Positions 50,614-59,861 of a stretch of DNA of 59,861 nt are shown piece after piece. Made by a program: the position numbers and the translations under genes. Below the pieces are notes generated by a model. That model had not been told where the DNA came from and made no database searches. It saw only the letters and a list, made by a program, of their open reading frames with translations. The stretch is from Branchiostoma floridae (Eukaryota; Chordata; Leptocardii; Amphioxiformes; Branchiostomatidae), in assembly GCF_000003815.2 (NCBI RefSeq), contig NW_023365703.1, positions 64,027-123,887 of the forward strand, read 5' to 3'. Each line of letters begins with the position of its first letter. Position 1 is the first letter of the stretch.

Positions 50614-50860
50614 TTACATATCAACTTCTGCTGCTGATGTGAAAGATCCATGTTGGGTTTTCAGGGTTTGTAGTAGGTATTTGTCTCTCTTCCAATCAAC
50701 AGCAATGTTTTCAATCTCTTTCCCATTGAGTCCTTGCTTCTTAAGCTCCTCTTCATTTCTCTTCCAAGCTATCAGACTCTCTGGTATCCTGCATCCTTCC
50801 CTGACTTCTCTACTGTACTGTCTAAACAATCCAGGTTCTCTTATCTTTTTCAGTACCCTT
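50614..50860 (-). pseudogene. Unidentified protein remnant inside the 7.9-kb element
   Basis: Open on the minus strand with natural-looking composition: REVREGCRIPESLIAWKRNE, KEIENIAVDWKRDKYLLQTL, HGSFTSAAEVD. Reads as a real coiled or helical protein segment, not repeat noise. I do not recognise the family; the closing GSFTSAAEVD pattern occurs in some transposon-linked ORFs, from memory only. Confidence 0.4.
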
Positions 50861-51784
50861 CAGTAACTTCAGATTGGTAATTACATGGTTACCACTTGGA
50901 CAATGGCACTACAGACTTCTTATTTCCCTGTCTGTTGGAACATCTCCTTAGAGATAAACCCAAAGGCTGCATCCTTTACCTCCAGCAACAGTGCTAGAAA
51001 TACCCACTTGCACACTTGAAAATGCATTTTGGTTGGCGCAACGTAAGTCGTAATTTTAAATCCAGGTAGCGCAGTGGGCAACCTGAAATTTTTCAGTTGG
51101 AACACAACTTTCCCCCACCTACATGCATACGTATTTATTTCTTGATAGGATAAAACATAAGTTACATGTAACTACAGGGGTGCCTGATAGGGGTGGGTAA
51201 ACGATACAGAAAATTCAGGTTCATGCAGGTGTGGTTCAGGTCCAGAGGTCCGGACCTGAACCTGGACCTGATTCAGTATGTGAAAACTTGTGATACTCCA
51301 TTTTGCTACAAAGAAATCTGTTTTGCAGAGTATTTGAGTACCACTGGCGTTTTAAAATCCTACAAGGCTAACTGCCTCTGTGCGATTGAGTGTAAAAATT
51401 GGTAGAAATGAATACAAATTGTCCTGTAGCCCGTTTTGTCCCTTGGATCAGTCCATTTTTGCCATGGGGGTGATTTGGAATAGTCCATATTTGCATGGGA
51501 AATACATTTAGAGGCTCAAATATCCACACTGATCTCTCCTGAAGTCAAATATTCTGCCAAGGATGCCAAAGTACAATTTCTAAGGCATTAAGCATGTTTG
51601 GTAGTATAGCGTTATACAAGTTTAGTACATTGTCAACTTAAAAACTTCAGGGGGCATGTACAGGGGGGTTAGCAATAAAATATTTTCAAAATTTTTACAT
51701 TTTCATATTCAGATGGACCGTCTCCATATTTCTAGGGGCGTATTTCATAAAAAAATGCATTTTTTGCAAAATAGTGTCCCCCCC

Positions 51785-52510
51785 TACTACAATGGGTATT
51801 GACACTACAGGAGGTATGGACACTACAGGGGTACAGACACTACAGTGGGTACGGACACGGACAACACAGATGGTATCGACAGTACAATAGGTACAGACAC
51901 TACAGTGGGTACAGACACAACACCTGGGTACTGACACTACACTCAGTCTGGTACTGGCATTACAACGTACAGAAACTATACTTGGGGTACGGACACTACT
52001 GGGAAACAGAGACTACGGGCGGGGGTATCAACGCCAATGGGGTACGGGGATTACTAAGGGTGTACGGACACTACAGTACTGAGGGTACAGACACTACTGG
52101 GGGTACGGGCACTACTTGGGGTATGGACATTATTGGGGGTATGGACACTACTGGGCATGCGGCCAATACTGGGGGTACGGACAATACTGGGGATGCGGCC
52201 AATACTGGGGGTACGGACACTACTGGGGGTAGGGACACTACTGTGGATGCGGCCAATACTGGGGGTACAGACACTACTGGGGTACGGACACTGCTAGGGG
52301 TACGGCCAATACTGGGGGTACGGACACTCCTGGGGGTTCATACACCACTGGGGTACGGACACTACTGGGGATGCGGCCAATACAGGGAGTACAACAGTAC
52401 AGGGGGTAAGGCACTACTGGCCAAGGAGGCATTGGTACTACTGGGGGTATGGACGCTACTGTAGGTAAGGTCACTGCTGGGGAGGGGGATTGACACTATG
52501 GGGGTATGGA
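51785..52510 (+). repeat. 18-bp minisatellite, second block
   Basis: Same GGACACTACTGGGGGTAC unit in the same orientation as the 48.6-kb block, with variants such as GGATGCGGCCAATACTGG in alternation. Confidence 0.8.
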
Positions 52511-54700
52511 TACTGAAATGGCTTCATCAGATTCTTAGCCCCTAAAAACATGGAGATAGACACCGATGTGAATTTGATACCATGTGTGGTTCCTGAGATA
52601 TTGACGAAAGCAAGATTTTCCGTAATAACAGCCTTAACCCTATTCAGACCGGGCTTTTTTGGTCATCCCTGGACCGGGGGGGGGGCTTTTGAGGCCCTCC
52701 ACTTTGAAGTCCTATAACTCTTTAACGACGTGCCGTAGGGTCACCAAATTTTTAGGACATGATATCGACATAATATCTGACAAGTACTTGACGTTTGACG
52801 TTACGTTGACGTAAGATGACGTAATTATGACGTCATTAATTTGATTATATTGGCCGGACCCATGAAAAAAGGGTATTCTCAGAAAACTTAAAGTTATTCT
52901 ACAAAAATGTAACAACAAGTGCAGATAACAGAATAATAATGTTTATTACGACTTGCGTTGCTAATAGCAATATCAATGACGTCATAGTCATTGAGTAATT
53001 GCTGTCTTGCCCACAAGCTGGCAATATGACTGGTACTGTTGAGATGCAGATGTATCCGCTTTTTATATGTATTTCGATGCTTGCCATTTAATACTTTTGT
53101 TCTCCCTTCGTGAGCACTTACTTGTTGCATTTTATAAAGGGAGAGGAGCTAAGTTCTTTAGTGCCAACGTTCATACTTTTTTCAGACAGTACTAGTGTAG
53201 TACTGAAGTCAGGGGACATGTTGTAAAATATAATAGCTCGTTATATATATGTGTATATTTGACGTAATCTTTTTTGTTATTGTTTGTTACCATGGTTACT
53301 TACACACTTCATTGTATCATTGATTGTAACATTGCGAATGAAGAATAAAATGTGGAAAAAAAAATTAAAAAAAAAAATATCAATGACGTCAAAATGACGT
53401 CATAAAATGACGTCATGCACATCTAAGATACCAGTTGGGCTCCGCCATATTATATCCACCACCTTGAATTTTTAAAAATACTTTTTTTGCAACAAATAAT
53501 CACAAAGGGCAATGGAAATAGACTCAATTCATTCATTTAGATGGTTTTTGATGAAAAAACACCAGGTAGTTACAAATTTTAAGGGATAATTAGCTTGTTA
53601 TTCTTGATCTGACCATACGGTCCGCCATCTTGGATTTTGGGCTGATGACGTCATCAAATTAGCATTATTTATGCATATATAATTATGAAAAATATGCTAA
53701 ATAATATAAGATTTTATTTATGTAACAAAATAGCAGTAATATAGCAAATAAATGTGAAAAACACATTGTTAGAACCAAAATAGTGATTTTTGGCAAAACA
53801 GCCTGTCAACAAACGGTTGCCATGGCAACACGAAGAAAATGGAAAATTTGTCAAACTTCGTGAAATTGTTGTCAACAATATTTTAGGAAAACTCACCAAA
53901 TTTGGTGGCTCTAGCGTAAGCCGTTCTGGCGTTATGGGACATCGAAGTTGGCGCGGGCCTCAAAAGCCCCCCCCCCCCGGTCTGAATAGGGTTAATTTGA
54001 ATATCATATGCCTAATCAGCACAAAATATTGGTGTAATCATTACTGAAATGGCTTAATCTGATTCTTTACCCCTCAAAACAAGGGGATAGACCCCAAAAT
54101 CAATTTCATACCATGTGCGGTTACTGAGATATTGACGAAAGCAAGATTTTCCGTAACAGCCGCCTTAATTTGCATATTTTATGCATATTTAGCCAAAATA
54201 GTGGTGTGATCATTACTAAAATGGTTTAATATGATTCTTTACCCTTCAAAACATGGGGATAGACACCAAAATCAATTTGATACCATGTGTGCTTACTGAG
54301 ATATTGACAAAAGCAAGATTTTCCGTAATAACCGCCTTAATTTGCATATTTTATGCATATTTAGCCAAAATAGTGGTGTGATCATTACTAAAATGGCTTA
54401 ATATGATTCTTTACCCTTCAAAACATGGGGATAGACACCAAAATCAATTCGATACCATTCGTGGTTACTGAGATACTGACAAAAGCAAGAATTTCCGTAA
54501 TAACTGCCTTAATTTGCATATTTTATGCATATTTAGCCAAAATAGTGGAGTGATCATTACTAAAACGGCTTAATCTGATTCTTTACCCCTCAAAACATGG
54601 GGATAGACACCAAAATCAATTTGATACCATGTGTGCTTACTGAGATATTGACGAAAACATGAATTTCCTTAATGGCCGCCTTAATTTGCATATTCTGCGG
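52510..54700. repeat. Right subterminal array, ~178-bp units, interrupted by a MITE
   Basis: About five units in inverted orientation to the left array, with GGGGATAGACACCAAAATCA and TGAGATATTGAC in each. Split at 52638-53991 by a TTAA MITE. Confidence 0.75.
52638..53991. mobile_element. piggyBac-type MITE nested in the right array
   Basis: 1354 bp, ends CCCTATTCAGACCGGG and CCGGTCTGAATAGGG, TTAA at 52634-52637 and 53992-53995. Contains a perfect GTTGCCATGGCAAC at 53816-53829. It interrupts one array unit, so it arrived after the array formed. Confidence 0.82.
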
Positions 54701-54758
54701 ATTGCCCAAGGGTGACAGAGTGGCATACTCCAGATTCTGATAGAGCACACCTCAGAGG

Positions 54759-55191
54759 TAGGGCTGGGTATCGGTACAGCGTACCGGTACAAAACCGGTT
54801 TTTCTTATTGGACCGGTCCAGAAAAACCGGACCTGAAAAAATCAGGTGGACCGGATGTTGGACCGATTAGAAAATTAACAGATTATTTTATCAGGCATTC
54901 ACACGTTTTGGCGCTTGCAGGTGGAAGAAAATAACAAGAGTGAAGTAGAGTAGAGTTTATAGTAATTTCTAACAAGTTTTACAGCCAATCGTGCAGGTGC
55001 AGTTAGCGTTGTGGGATTTTAAAACGCCAGTGTAAGTCTAATACTCCACCAAACAGATTTCTTTGTTGTTAACTGGACCATTGGTATGAGTCATAATGCA
55101 TCAGGTCCAGGTTCAGGTCCGGACCTGGACCTGATCCTCTGGACCTGAACCGGACCTGGACCTGAATTTTCTGTACCGGTACCCAGCCCTA
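54759..55191. mobile_element. hAT-type MITE with 8-bp target duplication
   Basis: 433 bp, ends TAGGGCTGGGTATCGGTAC and GTACCGGTACCCAGCCCTA, flanked by CTCAGAGG on both sides (54751-54758 and 55192-55199). Eight-base duplications define hAT elements. Partial relatives lie at about 48510-48575 and 51185-51400. Confidence 0.85.
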
Positions 55192-55699
55192 CTCAGAGGT
55201 ATAGAAACAGCAAAAAAACGTTGCATGTACCGCATTGCAAGGTTATCCAAAATAATGGGGTTTGGCAACCGGACTAATCAAAAAATGGTGGCAAAGGTAA
55301 AAAAAATCAATTAGGCTCATAGTTTGCACAATGAAAGTACTTGGTCCACAACCCCTCAAAATAGCTTTCTTTTAGATCAAAACTCCTTGTTGCGATGGTA
55401 ACGGGCCAACAAAGTTTTATGGCCATTTCCCCCAATTTCCGCATCTCAAAAACACGGAAATCGGCATACTTCACGGCATTGTCACTCCAACACCTTTTAT
55501 CATACACAACACAAAATAAGATCTGGATAGAACAGCATTTTGGCTTTTCAAAAATTGTTGTGAAATTTCCAACAAGAAAAAAATTGAGTTCTTGGGCAGC
55601 ATCGAAACAATACAATGTTTAAAGCTTCAAGATAACGTAGTTTTTGGTCCAGCTTTGTAACACTATAAGTGCCGCTCTGGTAATTTTTTTGAATTAAAA

Positions 55700-56330
55700 T
55701 TTGTACCTTGTATAGATTATTGGTTTATCTATCAAATGCATTGTTGCAAAATGTGGGGTCTTGTTTTGTTGTCACGGGGTCGTCCTCAAAAGTAGGCCAG
55801 TTTTTGCATTTGACGAAAATTCTGAATTTTAGCCATGTTCAAAGTATTACATGTGACAAAGTGAAACATAATTCTAACTCAACTTCTTTTCAAAGGAAGA
55901 TCTATTTGTTGTCTATTTAATAAATGCTTGAAGAGTTTTGTATCGTGATGTTTAGTCACGTGGTTGTCCCTGAAAGTAGGCCATTTTTGGCGTTTGGAAA
56001 AAAATTGTGAATTTTAGTTAGCCATGTTCAAAGTGCTTTATGTGACAAAGCAAATTAGAATTCCGATTCAACTTCTTGTCAAAGTGAGACCTAGGTATTG
56101 CCTATCTAATAAATGATTGCAGAGTTTTGAGTCATGAAATTTAGTCACGTGGTTGTCACTGAAAGTAGGTCACTTTTTGCATTTGGCGAAAATTGTGAAT
56201 TTTAGCCATGTTCAAAGAACTCTACATGACAAAGCAAATCAGAATTCCGTTTCAACTTCTCGTCAAAAAAAGATCTATGTATTGCCTATCTAATAAATAC
56301 TTTCAAGTAGTGATTTTTAGTTACAGAACG
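55700..56330 (+). repeat. ~187-bp tandem repeat, three units
   Basis: Units begin near 55770, 55957 and 56145 with GTCACGTGGTTGTC and AAAGTAGG, then GAATTTTAG and CATGTTCAAAG. Diverged, non-coding. Confidence 0.7.
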
Positions 56331-56506
56331 TGGCTGAAACAATATTTTGTATTATTTATTACATATCACTACTTTAAAAGACACTTGTAACAGAGGTCGT
56401 GCAACACTAATCTTTGTTCAAACACCATCTAATCTATCGTTTTGCAGAAGATATCTGTCGCTCACACGACCCTTTCTATCCGTCCCCATCGTGTTGAATG
56501 CATTAA

Positions 56507-57398
56507 CCCTATCCAGACTGGGGGGGGGGGGGCTAAAAGTGCCCGCGACAACTTTGACCTCCTATAGGTCCCAAACGACTTGTGCTAGGACAACCAAACT
56601 TGGTGAGTTTTCCTAAAGTATTGTTGGCAAAAATTTTAAAAGAAATTGGTAAGTTTATGATTTTTCGTGTTGCCATAGCAACGGGTTTCTGAAAGGCAAA
56701 TTTTACAAAAATCACTAATTTTGGTTTAAACAATGGGATTTCAAGATTTTCTTGCTAAACTAAACTTCTTTTCATATATCTTTAATATCTAACACATCTT
56801 AGTTAGACATTCATAATTAAATATTCATAAATATGCTAATGAGATGACCGACAATATCATGATTTAAAGTATAACAAGCTTATTTTCACTCAGATTTCAT
56901 CACTATGTGGTATTTTCTTACAGAAATATTCATGTGAACGTTTTAATCCATTTCCAAGGGGTTTTAGCGTTATATGCTGAAAAAATTGTATCTTGAAAAA
57001 TTTAAGGTTGATAATCCAAGATGGCGGATAGCTTAACTATACATGACGCCATTCTATGACGTCATTTTGACGTCGTTGCGTCGGCTTTTGACAACAGAAG
57101 TCTTATAACACTTAAATATCAATAAGAAACATTTATTGGTAAATTTTTGAGTGAGATATTCATGTATTATGGAAATTCCCTGTTTTAGCCAAAAATATCA
57201 ATAAATGACGTCATAATTATGTCATATTACGTCTTAATGATATATAAATCTCAGGAATTATAAAACTCGATGAGCCCAACCCCCCTGCAAATTGGTGATC
57301 GTACAGTAAGCCGTTTTGAAAATACGAAGGGGGGGGTCGAATGAGCCCCCCCCCCCCCCCAGGCCAGGGAAGGCCCCAAAAGCTCAGTCTGGATAGGG
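56507..57398. mobile_element. piggyBac-type MITE (TTAA target)
   Basis: 892 bp, ends CCCTATCCAGACTGG and CAGTCTGGATAGGG, TTAA at 56503-56506 and 57399-57402. Near-palindrome GTTGCCATAGCAAC at 56669-56682. Same family as 45510-46383 and 52638-53991. Confidence 0.82.
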
Positions 57399-57402
57399 TT
57401 AA

Positions 57403-58653
57403 ATGGAACTACAATCTCATAATCAAACTTTACAACAAAAGCTAACATCATTTTAGAAATAATATCCCAGAAGTTAATATAGGCGTGTGTTAGAGAATTT
57501 TCTGACAAATAAACATGACATTTCGAAGCTTGCAGTGCTGTGAGTCGGCCAAAAAGTCATTTTTTTGCTAGGCTGCGGCAAAACAGTATGATAGACAAGC
57601 AGAGGTACAACTGTAAAAAAGAAGCAGTTGAAGGTCTTTATTAAAATTTATGTTTTTGAATAAGTGGACACAACATTCTATCTGGATATTATTTTATTTT
57701 CTACATCACTGGTGATACCATTTATTTTTATTGTTGAGCTGAATTGACCTATCAAAAATATCTTTAAATGCTATTAAAAAGTTTAATTTTGATTTTCAAA
57801 AGTTTAGTTAGAAATATAGTGAAGCTAGTATGGGCATTTCTGAAGAGCAAGATTATGTATAATATACATTGATAGTCGTAATCGTGGCTGTGTGTGTATG
57901 TTGGGCCAAAACTACTCGAGGTCGTTACCTTTTTGGAGAACTTCTCTAGTTTAACTTGTTGAAGGAATAAAATGATCTGATTGATACTCACTAAAATAAT
58001 CTCTACAAATGTCAAGTTTTAAGCTTGCACCGGGATATTCAAAAAGTTGAATTGACGAGAAATCTCAACGAAAAGACAAACAACGACAAAACGCAACAAC
58101 TATAATGTTCTTCTTTCACTGGGCAGAAAAAAACTGACAATTTCCCCATCTGCCTAGTACCTTTAATGTCGTTAAATGTTAAGCTAAAATGATAAGGTTC
58201 TGACATTGTATAGAGCACTGATGGCAACATGGAGGCCCGACTGAAATTAGGCGAGCGCAATATCCAAATAATATACCGTATAATCGCACTAGCAGCGCCC
58301 CGGGGTTCCGATATGTTAAAATGAAAATGAGGGCAAAACAAATGCTCCGCACTTTTCCACAGCTGTGAAAACAGCTTAAACCACTATGATATAGCGATAT
58401 GAATCCACGCGATCGAATTATAAGCAGCATAGGAATGAGATAGATATGACACTGTCTTTGAAAAAAACAGGCTTCTAAATCTATATTGTCGGGTTCATTC
58501 CAGATCGCTCCACCTAAATTAAGTAAAATATTCGGAGAAACTTTATACGTTGTATATTTACTGGTAAAAATGATGCCGACAGACATCAAAAGGTATTGCA
58601 GATATGACAAAATAGAAACTTGAATAAGAACAAGACAGGTGACTGTTACTTAC
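57403..58653. other. Non-coding sequence downstream of the candidate first exon
   Basis: No domain-like ORF recognised on either strand; treated as part of the putative 5' UTR intron. Confidence 0.4.
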
Positions 58654-58740
58654 AGGTATGTTCTGTTGTCGATCAACTCTGTTGTGTCAGTATGCTGTCT
58701 CCTCTCTGAATGAGCCGAAGATCTTGGTGATCTGCGTATA
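58654..58740 (-). other. Candidate 5' untranslated exon and promoter-proximal region of the MACPF gene
   Basis: On the minus strand an excellent donor, CT|GTAAGTAAC, lies at 58654/58653 with no long ORF before it. The signal-peptide exon has its own acceptor 15 bases before its ATG, so a non-coding first exon must exist upstream; this is the best candidate I see. A CCAAT box (58789-58785) and a TGACG half-site (near 58766-58762) lie just upstream. The 5' end is a guess. Transcript data would settle it. Confidence 0.35.
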
Positions 58741-58799
58741 ATCATAACGGATCGGTGTAAACGTCATGCTAACCTGAGGATTTGATTGGACACGTTTGG

Positions 58800-59861
58800 C
58801 ATATTTTCTACTTGGTTGGTTAGATAAGATGCAGATACACCAGAAGAACCGGTATATCATTTACATAAACCGCTACACCTCTACAGCAGCACACTCATTA
58901 CTTTTCCAATGCTGCTAGAATACAATCATGAACTTAAGTTTACATTTATATGGATAGAATGGCATCAATAAATCGGGGTTATCGTCTTTTCAAATCTGCA
59001 GGAACGCTGGTCAGGATGTTGTTTTATACATATTGTGGAACAGTCATCCCAAAGGGCAGTCGGACCAATGATATTAGAACACAATACACTACAGTGGTGG
59101 TCAGCCTTGAGTGGCTATGTGATCACACTGTGTGTTGGCTTTGAGGATTCAAGTTGTTAAACTTGTTTTCAGTGCGTAATGATATTGTAACATCCCTCGT
59201 TGAATATTTGTAAAGCGAATACCTTACTGAAGCTTTGAAACGTTAGCAACCTTGTTGAGCCTGAGCATTTGACAAAGCACTAAACGCGAATTCCGTCGAT
59301 AAACTATTTTCCCACTCTTAGTGTATTTTTCAATGTTTTTGTCATGCTTGCACATTCTCAATTAAATTTCCATCATAAAGTTAGAAGTAACACTGCTCGA
59401 GATGTCGGGTTGTAGATCTAAGATCTACAGAACACAATGGGGAAAGGGGGCTGAAAGAAAGGATGGACTTTGTCTCGGTAACAGGCCCGTGATGATAATG
59501 ATGATGAACACAAATTGACGCTGATACAGTGTTTGTATGCAGCAGTCCAAACAGATACCCACTTATGCAATGTTGTTGGCCTATTCTCTGTTCAATTCTC
59601 TGTAGGTGAATTTGGAGCTTGACATTAGCAAGATGCATTGACGTCTCGAACGTGTGAATTAACAGCCAATGCAGTATTTCATTGTAAATACATAAGACTG
59701 TGCTTACCACAGCTGCGAAAGAACTTTTGAAATGCTTTCAAATTAGATATCATGAAAAAAATCTCGGCTGCGGCAAAGCAGCGGAGATCACGGACAAAAT
59801 TAAAGAAAGTGTGGGTAGCCTTATATTAAAAGCGATACAATATCTAGATAGCCCCAGTATA
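58800..59861. other. Upstream flank without recognised gene
   Basis: Only short ORFs of noise type. It may hold the MACPF gene promoter and upstream regulatory sequence, or intergenic sequence. Confidence 0.4.

Larger units (their letters stand above)
47355..55245. mobile_element. 7.9-kb inverted-repeat element with subterminal tandem arrays
   Basis: Left (about 47355-47660) and right (about 54480-55245 without the nested MITE) are near-identical inverted copies, sharing for example TTGCTGTTTCTATACCTCTG and TGTCACCCTTGGGCAATCCG. Inside each end is an array of ~178-bp units (about three at left, about five at right). The centre holds 18-bp and 90-bp minisatellites, hAT-related fragments and two minus-strand protein-like remnants (about 48196-48090 and 50860-50614). 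Target duplication and class not determined; it lies in the putative 5' UTR intron. Confidence 0.6.

Overview
This looks like an animal nuclear genome window, most likely from a cephalochordate (amphioxus, Branchiostoma) or a similar marine invertebrate deuterostome. The guess rests on a secreted MACPF (perforin-like) gene with many small exons, very long introns packed with varied DNA transposons, a CR1/L2-type LINE and a DIRS-like element. The species is an inference. Nothing bacterial is present, and nearly all short ORFs in the window are noise.

One host gene can be supported. It lies on the minus strand and fills positions 47113 to 1, continuing beyond the left edge. I placed 18 coding exons using open reading frame, GT/AG splice sites and codon phase. 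Every junction keeps the frame, giving 919 complete codons in the window. Order from the N-terminus: a signal-peptide exon (47113-47065); six small exons that all begin and end in phase 1 and encode an acidic, probably disordered linker (36609 down to 27120); a helical exon (26536-26253); and the MACPF core and its C-terminal continuation (26014 to 1). The MACPF signature WGTHYIKSAKFGG is intact in the exon 2064-1773. A candidate untranslated first exon with a GTAAGT donor ends at 58654, so transcription may begin near 58.75 kb.

The introns are a transposon graveyard. The 19.3-kb intron 25913-6619 holds a Tc1/mariner element (6811-8073), two adjacent Harbinger-type MITEs (10640-10948 and 10958-11773), and a DIRS-like element (about 13556-24008) recognisable by its inverted ends and internal complementary region. 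That DIRS-like element was itself split by a CR1/L2-type LINE (about 15077-21.1 kb, minus strand). The intron 36229-30355 holds a 2.65-kb element with about 830-bp terminal inverted repeats and a 6-bp target duplication; it carries a piece of a YqaJ-type exonuclease. The intron 47064-36610 holds TTAA-flanked MITEs and a 100-N assembly gap. The putative 5' UTR intron 58653-47129 holds a 7.9-kb inverted-repeat element with subterminal tandem arrays and several minisatellites; a hAT MITE and a piggyBac-type MITE are nested in it with intact target duplications.

The most interesting points are the YqaJ-bearing long-TIR element, the large element with repeat-array termini, the DIRS/LINE nest, the array of symmetric exons before the MACPF domain, and the recurring perfect RFX/X-box-like palindrome in the MITEs.
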